Source: Ruminococcus sp.
GTDB taxonomy: Bacteria; Bacillota; Clostridia; Oscillospirales; Ruminococcaceae
Direction: 5' to 3'
Assembly (NCBI GenBank): GCA_017529875.1
Contig: JAFXNC010000028.1
Location: 1 to 64,000 of the forward strand
DNA: 64,000 bases
Shown here: piece by piece, positions 7,402-14,479 of the stretch
How positions within the stretch are numbered: position 1 is the stretch's first letter
Layout of the letters: each line of letters begins with the position of its first letter
Position numbers and translations under genes: made by a program
Notes under the pieces: model-generated
Told to the model about the DNA's origin: nothing
The model's input: only the letters and a program-made list of their open reading frames with translations
The model's database searches: none

Positions 7402-8922
7402 TCAGCCGCTTTCCGAGGCGGCCTGTGCCTCCATATCATGCTTGAATTCCTCGTTCAAGTCGGGGTAAGCCGAGAGCATGGGCTCCGGCTTTTTGCCGTT
7501 CTGACGGTCGTAATAGTTGCGGGTGATCCTCCCCACAAGGCCGCTGAGGGCCACAAGGCAGATCAGGTTGGGTATGGCCATAAGGCCGTTGAAGGTATCG
7601 TCTATCTCCCACACCAGGTCGCTGGTTATAAAGGTGGAGGCGGCTATAAGCAGGATGTATATGCTCTTGAAGACAGTAACAGCAGCCTTGCTGCCCCTGT
7701 CGCCCAGCCGCCCGAAGCAGAACTCGGTGGCCTTCTCACCGTAGTATGCCCAGGCCAGCACCGAGGTAAATGCAAACATCGGCAGTATCACGCTGTAAAC
7801 CGCAACGCCGAAGGAGCCGAAGTTGGTCTCGAACATGGTAATTGCCATTTCGGTGTCGTTCTCGGCGCCGCTGAGGGAGGACATATCAAAGGTGGTCAGA
7901 AATGTCAGGGATGTCAGGGTGCAGATGACGAAGGTATCGAGGAACACCTCGAACACGCCCCAAAGCCCCTGCTTTACAGGCTCTCTCGTCTCGGAGGCCG
8001 AGTTGGCGATGACCGATGAGCCGAGACCCGCCTCGTTGGAGAAGACGCCCCTCGCCATGCCCTTGCGGATCACCGAGGCAAAAGTATAACCCAGTACCCC
8101 GCCCCCTGCGGCCTTGAAGGTGAAGGCCTTGGAGAAGATCAGCCCGAAGGCTCCGGGGACGTTGCCGATGTGCATACAGATCGCTATGACGGACAGCGTG
8201 ATGAACAGCAGCGACATAAAGGGCACCAGCATCGAAGCCACCCTGCCGATGCGCTTGATGCCCCCGAGGATGATCACCCCGGTAAAGCCCGCCACCACCG
8301 CGCTGATGATGAACTTCACCAGCGCCGGGTCACTGAGGCCGAAGGCCTTGTCAAGAGCACCCGACACCGAGCCGCTGATCTTGTTGGTCTGCACCCCGCT
8401 CATGCCCACCGAGGCCAGCAGGCAGAACACCGCCGCCACATAGGCCAGCCAGCGCCATTTCAGGCCGTTGGCGATATAGTAGAAGGCTCCGCCGGAGAGC
8501 TCGCCGTTCTGGTTCTTCTTGCGGAAGTACAGTCCCAGGACGTTCTCGGAGTAGTTGGTCACCATGCCGAAGAAGGCGGATATCCACATCCACAGCACCG
8601 CGCCGGGGCCTCCGGTGAGAATGGCGGAGATGACCCCCACGATGTTCCCGGTGCCGACGGTGCCGGATATGGCGGTAGCGAAGGCCTCGAACTGGGACAC
8701 CGAGTTATCGCTGCGGGATTTGTTCTTCTTCCCCAGCCCCCTGATCGCCGGGACTATGGTGCTGGCAAGGGAGTCCTTGAACCTGCGCACCTGCAAGAAC
8801 CCTGTCCTCACCGAGAGCAGCAGCCCCGTGGCAAGGATAAGGATTATCACAGGCCAGCCCCAGACTATGCCGTTCAAAAAGCTGTTGACTTTTCTTATGA
8901 TCGCTACGATTCTCTCTGACAA
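7402..8922 (-). CDS. Na+:alanine/glycine symporter (AGCS family)
   Basis: Membrane symporter of 506 residues that imports alanine or glycine with Na+. AGCS signatures are visible: GVISAILTGGPGAVLWMWISAFFGM near 110-135, and FSNEAGLGSSVIANSASETREPVKQGLWGVFEVFLDT near 285-320. About ten hydrophobic segments are seen. The start is TTG with AGGAGG eight bases before it and a promoter at 8970-8998. uvrC begins 36 bases after its stop with no clear terminator between. Na+ coupling fits an organism with a V-type ATPase elsewhere in the window. Confidence 0.95.
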   Translation of the reverse strand: MSERIVAIIRKVNSFLNGIVWGWPVIILILATGLLLSVRTGFLQVRRFKDSLASTIVPAIRGLGKKNKSRSDNSVSQFEAFATAISGTVGTGNIVGVISAILTGGPGAVLWMWISAFFGMVTNYSENVLGLYFRKKNQNGELSGGAFYYIANGLKWRWLAYVAAVFCLLASVGMSGVQTNKISGSVSGALDKAFGLSDPALVKFIISAVVAGFTGVIILGGIKRIGRVASMLVPFMSLLFITLSVIAICMHIGNVPGAFGLIFSKAFTFKAAGGGVLGYTFASVIRKGMARGVFSNEAGLGSSVIANSASETREPVKQGLWGVFEVFLDTFVICTLTSLTFLTTFDMSSLSGAENDTEMAITMFETNFGSFGVAVYSVILPMFAFTSVLAWAYYGEKATEFCFGRLGDRGSKAAVTVFKSIYILLIAASTFITSDLVWEIDDTFNGLMAIPNLICLVALSGLVGRITRNYYDRQNGKKPEPMLSAYPDLNEEFKHDMEAQAASESG

Positions 8923-8969
8923 AACAGCGACCTCCTAAAGGGTTTGCGGACAGAGCCCTGCCCGGATAT

Positions 8970-8998
8970 ATTATATCATATTGACGTACAAAATGCAA
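8970..8998 (-). promoter_or_regulatory. promoter of the alanine symporter
   Basis: Reverse-strand TTGCAT and TATAAT separated by 17 bases, roughly 50 bases before the TTG start. Confidence 0.7.
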
Positions 8999-9068
8999 TA
9001 TACCTCGATGCCGTCTATCCCGACAGGACAGATATTGTGTTAAACAAATGAAACTTCCCCTGCGGGGG

Positions 9069-9097
9069 TTGATTTGAGGGAGAGAATGTGGTATACT
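9069..9097 (+). promoter_or_regulatory. promoter of the sugar transferase
   Basis: TTGATT and TATACT separated by 17 bases. Transcription would start just before the hairpin array at 9110, leaving a leader of about 125 bases. Confidence 0.7.
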
Positions 9098-9109
9098 AAT
9101 AGGATAAAA

Positions 9110-9174
9110 GGGACTTCATGTCCCTCGGGACTTTATATCCCCCGGGACTTTATGTCCCACGGGACGTGCGTCCC
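9110..9174 (+). repeat. four-unit hairpin array in a 5' leader (17-base period)
   Basis: Four hairpins start at 9110, 9127, 9144 and 9161. Each is GGGAC, a loop of four or five bases, then GTCCC (ATCCC in the second), with two bases between units. They lie between the promoter at 9069-9097 and the coding start at 9232. Translation of the forward frame gives a low-complexity peptide, so I treat this as untranslated. Confidence 0.85.
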
Positions 9175-9231
9175 GAAGAATTAGCAAAGGAGATCCCGTG
9201 CCGCCTGCGGGCTGAGGCACGGAACAGGATA

Positions 9232-10635
9232 ATGACAAACAACAAGGGACAATTGAAACGGCTGCTGATCTTCCTTATCTGCTGCGTGATACTCTCGGCT
9301 TTCGGAACGATGTTCTTTGATACATGGGATACAAGCTACAACGACGCCATGCTCGACCCCTTCTGGAAGCTGGGCAACGTGCTGATGGCGCTGCTGTATA
9401 CCGTGATATACGGAGTTATCACAAGGGGGCTCAACGGCTTCAAGATCACATATATGCGCTCGTCGGGGCTGTTCGGTTCACAGCTCCTCGGCATCATGAC
9501 CACCAACGTCATCAGCTACATACAGATAAGCCTTATAGGCCGCGGACGTCTTGCAGTAAGGCCTATGGTGATACTGACCTTTAAGGAGTTCGGCATCGCA
9601 CTGGTATGGAGCATAGTGTCGGTTCAGCTGCTGAGGCACCTCTATCCGCCGAGGCGCATGATAATAGTTTACGGAAACCAGAACTCGACTTCGCTGATAC
9701 AGAAGATGAGCAAGCGTTTCGACAAGTATCAGATCTGCGAATCCATAAGCTGCGACGAGGATATCGAGTTCATAAAACAGCAGATACTGCGCTACGAGGC
9801 GGTCATAATCTCCGACGTGCCCAGCGTCATGCGAAACAAGCTATTGAAATTCGCGCTGGACAAGTCTATACGCACATACATAACCCCCAAGCTCTCGGAT
9901 ATCATAATCCGGGGCTCGGACGAGTTCAACCTCTTTGACACTCCCCTGCTGCTCAACCGCAACGAAGGTCTTTCTCTCGGCAAGCGCATTGTCAAGCGGG
10001 CTATGGACCTGATACTGGTGCTCATCGCGCTGGTCATCGCGTCGCCCTTCATGCTGCTGGCGGCTGTTGCAGTCAAGTGCTGCGACGGCGGGCCGGTGTT
10101 CTACAAGCAGAAGCGCCTCACCAAGGACGGCAGGGAGTTCAAGGTCATCAAGTTCCGCAGCATGGTGGTCAACGCCGAAAAGAAGGGCGCACAGCTCGCC
10201 GGCAAGAACGATGACCGCATCACCGCCGTGGGCAGCGTGCTGAGAAAGACCCGCTTCGACGAAATGCCTCAGCTTTTCAACATCCTCAAAGGCGATATGT
10301 CCTTCGTGGGACCCCGCCCCGAGAGGCCGGAGTTTTGCCGGAGATATGAGAAAACCATGCCGGAGTTCCGTTACAGGCTAAAAGTCAAGGCCGGGCTCAC
10401 AGGCTATGCGCAGGTAATGGGCAAGTACAACACCACCCCCTACGACAAGCTGAAGCTCGACCTTATGTACATCGAAAAGCAGTCGCTGCTGCTGGATATC
10501 AAGATACTCATGCTGACTGCGAAGACCGTCTTCGAGCCGGAGGCCGCCGACGGCATCACAGGCGAGGCGGTGGAGACCCACCGTGAGCTCCACCCACAGC
10601 GCGACGAGCGTGAGCTGGACAAGATACTCAAATAA
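9232..10635 (+). CDS. polyprenyl-phosphate sugar-1-phosphate transferase
   Basis: Initiating enzyme of exopolysaccharide synthesis: it moves a sugar-1-phosphate from a UDP-sugar to undecaprenyl phosphate at the membrane. About 467 residues. N-terminal membrane segments (LLIFLICCVILSAF and others) and a Rossmann-like CoA-binding-type middle (PRRMIIVYGNQNST) precede the bacterial sugar transferase domain: KRAMDLILVLIALVIASPFML, GGPVFYKQKRL, KFRSMVVNAE, RKTRFDEMPQLFNILKGDMSFVGPRPERPEF, and KAGLTGYAQVMGKY. I chose the ATG at 9232; the longer frame to 9118 runs through the hairpin array and is not protein-like. The ribosome site here is weak. It probably works with the acylation genes at 22048-26181. 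Confidence 0.93.
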   Translation: MTNNKGQLKRLLIFLICCVILSAFGTMFFDTWDTSYNDAMLDPFWKLGNVLMALLYTVIYGVITRGLNGFKITYMRSSGLFGSQLLGIMTTNVISYIQISLIGRGRLAVRPMVILTFKEFGIALVWSIVSVQLLRHLYPPRRMIIVYGNQNSTSLIQKMSKRFDKYQICESISCDEDIEFIKQQILRYEAVIISDVPSVMRNKLLKFALDKSIRTYITPKLSDIIIRGSDEFNLFDTPLLLNRNEGLSLGKRIVKRAMDLILVLIALVIASPFMLLAAVAVKCCDGGPVFYKQKRLTKDGREFKVIKFRSMVVNAEKKGAQLAGKNDDRITAVGSVLRKTRFDEMPQLFNILKGDMSFVGPRPERPEFCRRYEKTMPEFRYRLKVKAGLTGYAQVMGKYNTTPYDKLKLDLMYIEKQSLLLDIKILMLTAKTVFEPEAADGITGEAVETHRELHPQRDERELDKILK

Positions 10636-10644
10636 GGAGGCAAC

Positions 10645-10929
10645 ATGAGATTCACTCTGAAAGTCAAACAGAAGCTCTCCGTCACCCAATACACCGAGGC
10701 GATACCGGTGAAAAGCGTGAGCGAGGACGGCTCTTTTGAGGCCGACAGCATCACTTTTGCCCGCCGGGACGCCAACACCTTCATCCGGGAGTGGACAGAC
10801 CGCTCTGGCATGAAGCTGCGCACCCAGAAGGACTGGGTGAAAAACCCCAGGACCAAGCTCTTTGAAAAGCAGGTCATGGTGCAGAACGGTGTTCATCCCG
10901 AGAGCTATGTGTTCATCATCGAGGAGTGA
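10645..10929 (+). CDS. hypothetical protein (94 aa)
   Basis: Small basic soluble protein starting MRFTLKVKQKLSVTQYTEAIPVKS, with AAGGAGG seven bases before the ATG. It follows the sugar transferase by nine bases and is surely co-transcribed. It is rich in charged residues with no membrane segment or cysteine, and I recognise no family. Its stop abuts, with no spacer, the stop of the convergent thioesterase. Confidence 0.75.
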   Translation: MRFTLKVKQKLSVTQYTEAIPVKSVSEDGSFEADSITFARRDANTFIREWTDRSGMKLRTQKDWVKNPRTKLFEKQVMVQNGVHPESYVFIIEE

Positions 10930-11649
10930 TCACGCCCAGCCGATGCGGCAGGCAACTGCGGCCTCGTCCCCGCGGCTGATAAAGTAGGTATCGCTCCCCT
11001 CCCCGGTGATGCGCCCGATGTCAAGGGTCTCCCCCTCATAGGACTGCCCCAGGTAGTGCAGCTCGAGACTTGCTATCTCCCGGCTTTGCAGCTCTTTGGA
11101 AGTGAAGGTATCAAGGATGAACCGCACATACTCCACGTTATTTGTATGGGAGCAGTAGTCGAGGTTGGTCGAACGCACCGTCACGCTGCTGACAGGGGAC
11201 GTACCCTCCTTTGAAAAACGGCTGAAATCAAGCCCGGGCATCGGCTCGGGCTTTTCCATATCCTCGGTAAAGCCCAGGGTCACCGGCTTGCGGATATGAC
11301 CCGTTTCAAGGTCGAGAGCGCAGATCTCCACCCGGGAACGCACAAAGGCCTCCCCGGCAGCTGAACCGATCTCGGTATCCACGAATATCCTCAGGGGGGA
11401 GTGCTTAGAGATGTAGCAGCGGACGTGGAGCTTTTCCAGCCACTTTGGCCGGCGCATGATCTGCATATTGTTCTTGGAGAACACCCACATGGCGCCGTAT
11501 TTGTTCATGGCGGTGACGCCGTCGATGCCCATGCCCCCCAGCAGCTCCGTCACCGAATCCTCGATGAGCTCCAGCGCCGCGATAACCGAGAGTTTGAGCT
11601 GAGGGTCGCACATACTGCCCGCAACATAGCTTTCTTTTTCGTATACCAT
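10930..11649 (-). CDS. acyl-ACP thioesterase
   Basis: Fatty-acyl-ACP hydrolase of the FatA/FatB-like bacterial family, 239 residues, with two hot-dog folds. The first (about 15-125) carries GAMWVFSKNNMQIMRRPKWLEKLHVRCYIS. The second contains the catalytic Asn/His region VRSTNLDYCSHTNNVEYVRFILDTF near 160-180, followed by ELHYLGQSYEGETLDIG. It releases free fatty acids from acyl carrier protein in the cytoplasm. The start ATG has AAGGAG ten bases upstream. The C-terminal stop meets the stop of the forward gene with no spacer. Confidence 0.93.
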   Translation of the reverse strand: MVYEKESYVAGSMCDPQLKLSVIAALELIEDSVTELLGGMGIDGVTAMNKYGAMWVFSKNNMQIMRRPKWLEKLHVRCYISKHSPLRIFVDTEIGSAAGEAFVRSRVEICALDLETGHIRKPVTLGFTEDMEKPEPMPGLDFSRFSKEGTSPVSSVTVRSTNLDYCSHTNNVEYVRFILDTFTSKELQSREIASLELHYLGQSYEGETLDIGRITGEGSDTYFISRGDEAAVACRIGWA

Positions 11650-11693
11650 TTTTACCGCTCCTTACTTTTATTATACCGCCGGGATCATCCGGC

Positions 11694-11724
11694 AAAAATC
11701 AAGCTGCCGCAGCTCACGGCAGCT
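11694..11724 (-). terminator. terminator after 11740-12162
   Basis: Stem AGCTGCCG / CGGCAGCT with a seven-base loop, followed on the reverse strand by TTGATTTTTG. It separates the lipocalin-like gene from the thioesterase. Confidence 0.75.
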
Positions 11725-11739
11725 CGCTTTTTTACAGCC

Positions 11740-12162
11740 TTATTCCTTCACATACTGATAGGTCATCATTTCGAGAAGACCGTCGTCGGTGAACTTGACA
11801 GGCGCCCAGGGGTCGATAGGCTCCCCCAGGACTTCGCCCTTTGCGCCGGTGTCGAACTTGTAAACGCCGTCAACTTCCTTCCAGGCCTTCTTCTCGATGA
11901 CCATAAGATCGCCCATCATCACCAGCTCGCCTGATGCCAGCGCCGCGTCGATCTCCTCCTGCGAAACGCCCTCGGGGATCTTGGCAAGAAAGCTGATCGT
12001 GCCGTCCTCGCTGAATATCAGCTTGCCGCCGTCAACGCCCTTTTTGAAGTCGGCATCCACTGCGGGGTCAGCCAGGTACTCCTCCACGGGGCACCATACC
12101 GCGTTGAAGGCCTCGTCCCGGGTCATGACCTTTGCGATCTTCCATGTTCCGATAATGTCCAT
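11740..12162 (-). CDS. lipocalin-like small protein, paralogue of 42772-43140
   Basis: About 140 residues starting MDIIGTWKIAKVMT. The G-x-W opening and the repeated short beta stretches (GGKLIFSEDGTISFLAKIP; FTDDGLLEMMTYQYVKE) suggest a lipocalin-type barrel like those in the 'copper resistance/lipocalin-like domain' families. The function is unknown. The start at 12162 has AAGGAG upstream; the longer frame has none. It shares its opening and layout with the gene at 42772-43140 (MDITGFWKVSEA). It lies 61 bases downstream of the potassium channel and ends at a terminator. Confidence 0.8.
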   Translation of the reverse strand: MDIIGTWKIAKVMTRDEAFNAVWCPVEEYLADPAVDADFKKGVDGGKLIFSEDGTISFLAKIPEGVSQEEIDAALASGELVMMGDLMVIEKKAWKEVDGVYKFDTGAKGEVLGEPIDPWAPVKFTDDGLLEMMTYQYVKE

Positions 12163-12223
12163 GTTACACACTCCTTCTGAATATATTAAAGAGCCTTCTG
12201 CTCCGGTGTACTGTGTTTGCAGG

Positions 12224-13186
12224 TCACTTGCGCCTGCGCTTCTTTTTGAGCCTGTCGGTCTCCACCACCAGGATATCACCGTCAGCCACAGTCACGTTCT
12301 CAGCCGCAACGATAGTCAGCTCTCCGCGTATCAGCACCAGCACCCTCATGCCGTAGCCGTGGTTTATGTCCCCCACGGTAAGGCCGATAAAGCCGCTTTC
12401 CCCGTCCGCCAGCACCTCGCCTATGTGGGAAACGTCCCGGTAGGTCTTGTCGGAGTGGAGATTCTTCTGATACTGCTCAACGAAGCCTGCGCTGATGATA
12501 CCGGTAGGCACCGCCACCACTCCCACGCCGAGAAATGCGGTGAATATCGCCATGATCTTGCCCACAACGGTTATGGGGTAGATGTCGCCGTAGCCCACGG
12601 TCATCAGGGTGGAGATGCTCCACCAGATGCCGGAAAAGGCGTTCTCGAACTGGTCGGGCTGGGCGTTGTGCTCCGCGTAGTACATACCGATAGAGGACGC
12701 CAGCATCAGTATCAGTATGATGAATACCGAGGAAATGATCTGATTGCGCTTCTCCTTGAGTACCCCGGTTATGATGTTGAAGCTGTCCAGCTGGGAGTTG
12801 ATCTTGAACAGCCTGAATATCCTCACTACCCTCAGCATCCTGAACACGATCATGCCGGAAAGGAAATAGAAAGGCAGTATGGTCAGCAGGTCGATGATGC
12901 CGTCGTAGGAAAACAAAAACCTCAGCCGGGATTTGAGCTTGCCGTACTCCGGGTAGAGCAGGTCAGCCGTCCACAGCCGCAGGATATACTCCACGATGAA
13001 TATGCCCACGGTGATGAGCTCGATCGTCTCAAACACCGGCTCCGCGGGAGAGAGGGTCTTGAAGGTCTCCAGGGTCATGGCAAGGATGTTGAGTATGATG
13101 ACCACCGAGATGAAAATATCGAAAAAACGGCTGGGGAAGTCCCCCTTGTAGCCGATCTGGATTATGTCGAAGATGCGTTTCTTCAT
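12224..13186 (-). CDS. voltage-gated-type potassium channel with TrkA-C domain
   Basis: Six-segment K+ channel of 320 residues. Membrane segments lie at about 22-40, 55-72 and 95-110. The S4-like segment RMLRVVRIFRLFKI (116-129) has regularly spaced arginines. S5 is at 150-168, the selectivity filter TVGYGD at 196-201, and S6 at 206-232. The cytoplasmic end (235-310) resembles a TrkA-C/RCK ligand-binding domain: IGLTVGDINHGYGMRVLVLIRGE ... VTVADGDILVVETD. It likely sets membrane potential or K+ permeability. The start has a weak GGGGGCAG ribosome site. The ABC ATPase lies 33 bases upstream on the same strand. Confidence 0.94.
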   Translation of the reverse strand: MKKRIFDIIQIGYKGDFPSRFFDIFISVVIILNILAMTLETFKTLSPAEPVFETIELITVGIFIVEYILRLWTADLLYPEYGKLKSRLRFLFSYDGIIDLLTILPFYFLSGMIVFRMLRVVRIFRLFKINSQLDSFNIITGVLKEKRNQIISSVFIILILMLASSIGMYYAEHNAQPDQFENAFSGIWWSISTLMTVGYGDIYPITVVGKIMAIFTAFLGVGVVAVPTGIISAGFVEQYQKNLHSDKTYRDVSHIGEVLADGESGFIGLTVGDINHGYGMRVLVLIRGELTIVAAENVTVADGDILVVETDRLKKKRRRK

Positions 13187-13219
13187 TAGCTGCTGCCCCC
13201 TTTCGGTGTCAGGGCCTGC

Positions 13220-13921
13220 TCACCACTCGATCGTCGAAACGTCGGCAGGAGCGGAGTTGAGGGTCATGCTGCTCACCCGGCTGTTCTTGAACCTGATGAC
13301 CCTGTCAGCCATAGGCGCGATGGCGGCGTTGTGGGTTATGACGATGACCGTCATGCCGTTGTTCCGGCAGGTGTCCTGCAGGAGCTTTAAAATGGTCTTG
13401 CCGGTGTTGTAGTCCAGGGCTCCGGTAGGCTCGTCACAGAGCAGGAGCTTGGGTTTCTTGGCAAGGGCTCTCGCAATGGAGACACGCTGCTGCTCACCCC
13501 CCGAGAGCTGCGAGGGGAAGTTGTCAAGCCTGTCGCCCAATCCCACCTGGGTCAGGACCGTGGCGGGGTCGTCGGCGTCCTTGGTTATCTGCACCGCCAG
13601 CTCCACATTCTCTTTGGCGGTCAGATTGCCTACCAGATTGTAGAACTGGAACACGAACCCGATATCGTAGCGCCTGTACGCGGTGAGCTGCTTGCGGTTG
13701 TAGGCGGCGATGTTCTGACCGTCCACGATGATCTCGCCCTCGTCGCAGGTGTCCATGCCCCCCAGCATATTGAGCACCGTGGTCTTGCCCGCCCCCGAAG
13801 GCCCGGCGATGACCACGAATTCGCCCTTCTCGATCTCGAAATCCACGCCGTCGCTGGCGTTGATAGTAACCTCGCCCATTTTGTAGCGTTTGTATACGTT
13901 TTTGAATTCAACGAACGGCAT
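13220..13921 (-). CDS. ABC transporter ATP-binding protein (LolD/MacB type)
   Basis: Complete ATPase of 233 residues. Walker [10 protein letters not shown] is at 40-48, the Q-loop in VFQFYN near 90, the signature LSGGEQQR at 139-146 and Walker [14 protein letters not shown] from 158. The D-loop and the switch histidine (VIVITHN) are present. Sequence style places it with ATPases that serve FtsX-type permeases (MacB, LolD, bacitracin or antimicrobial-peptide exporters). No permease gene lies next to it: the neighbours are a K+ channel and an acetyltransferase. The start has GGGAGG seven bases upstream. Confidence 0.95.
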   Translation of the reverse strand: MPFVEFKNVYKRYKMGEVTINASDGVDFEIEKGEFVVIAGPSGAGKTTVLNMLGGMDTCDEGEIIVDGQNIAAYNRKQLTAYRRYDIGFVFQFYNLVGNLTAKENVELAVQITKDADDPATVLTQVGLGDRLDNFPSQLSGGEQQRVSIARALAKKPKLLLCDEPTGALDYNTGKTILKLLQDTCRNNGMTVIVITHNAAIAPMADRVIRFKNSRVSSMTLNSAPADVSTIEW

Positions 13922-13945
13922 AGACGTCCCTCCCGAAGAATTGTT

Positions 13946-14473
13946 CTATCTCAGCTTTTTTGACATATACAGCACAAGGTCGTCATCCACGGTGTAAATG
14001 GTGTCGTAGGGTGTGCAGACCTTGTCCTTGTACCATGCCCCGGTGCCGTCGGGGATGTATCCGCGCTTGACGTACATACGCTGCGCAGAGCCGTAGGCGT
14101 TGTGCAGTCCCACACTGAGGTACACGGTATCGGAATACTCCGAGGCTATCTTCTCAGCGGCGTCCATGAGCTTGCTGCCGATGCCGCGGTTGCGGTACTT
14201 TATCAGCACCCCGAAATCCACTATCTCCGGCAGACCCTTCCCGCCGAAGGGCCCCCAGCAGGAGTCGCGGTACACATTTATATACCCGGCCGGCGTGCCG
14301 TCATACTCAGCAACCATCGGGATGTTGCCCTTTTCCTGCCGGTCTCTCAGCCGCATAAAAAACTTGTCAGGGGTAGTATTCCAGCCCTGAGCCTGTTCTT
14401 CCTTTGCAAAATACTCCGCGTCGCTCTCGCGCAGCTCGCGTATCACAACATGACCGTCATCATAATATATCAT
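13946..14473 (-). CDS. GNAT family N-acetyltransferase
   Basis: Acetyltransferase of 175 residues with unknown substrate. The acetyl-CoA loop is visible as VLIKYRNRGIGSKLMDAAEKIA near 90-112, preceded by the beta-4 stretch EYDGTPAGYINVYRDS and followed by SVGLHNAYGSAQRMYVKRGYIPDG, the usual C-terminal Asn/Tyr segment. It starts six bases after the polA stop, with AAAGGGTGA spanning the stop of polA as its ribosome site, so it is the last gene of the polA run. It ends in TAG, direct evidence that TAG is used as a stop codon in this genome. Confidence 0.93.
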   Translation of the reverse strand: MIYYDDGHVVIRELRESDAEYFAKEEQAQGWNTTPDKFFMRLRDRQEKGNIPMVAEYDGTPAGYINVYRDSCWGPFGGKGLPEIVDFGVLIKYRNRGIGSKLMDAAEKIASEYSDTVYLSVGLHNAYGSAQRMYVKRGYIPDGTGAWYKDKVCTPYDTIYTVDDDLVLYMSKKLR

Positions 14474-14479
14474 TACAGC

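Noticed and set aside
9118..9231. N-terminal extension of the sugar transferase
   Set aside because: It would translate the hairpin array into a Pro/Gly/Arg-rich peptide, and the conserved protein begins near 9232.
11401..11934. Forward frame of 177 codons over the thioesterase start
   Set aside because: It lies opposite the start of a well-supported thioesterase and a terminator.
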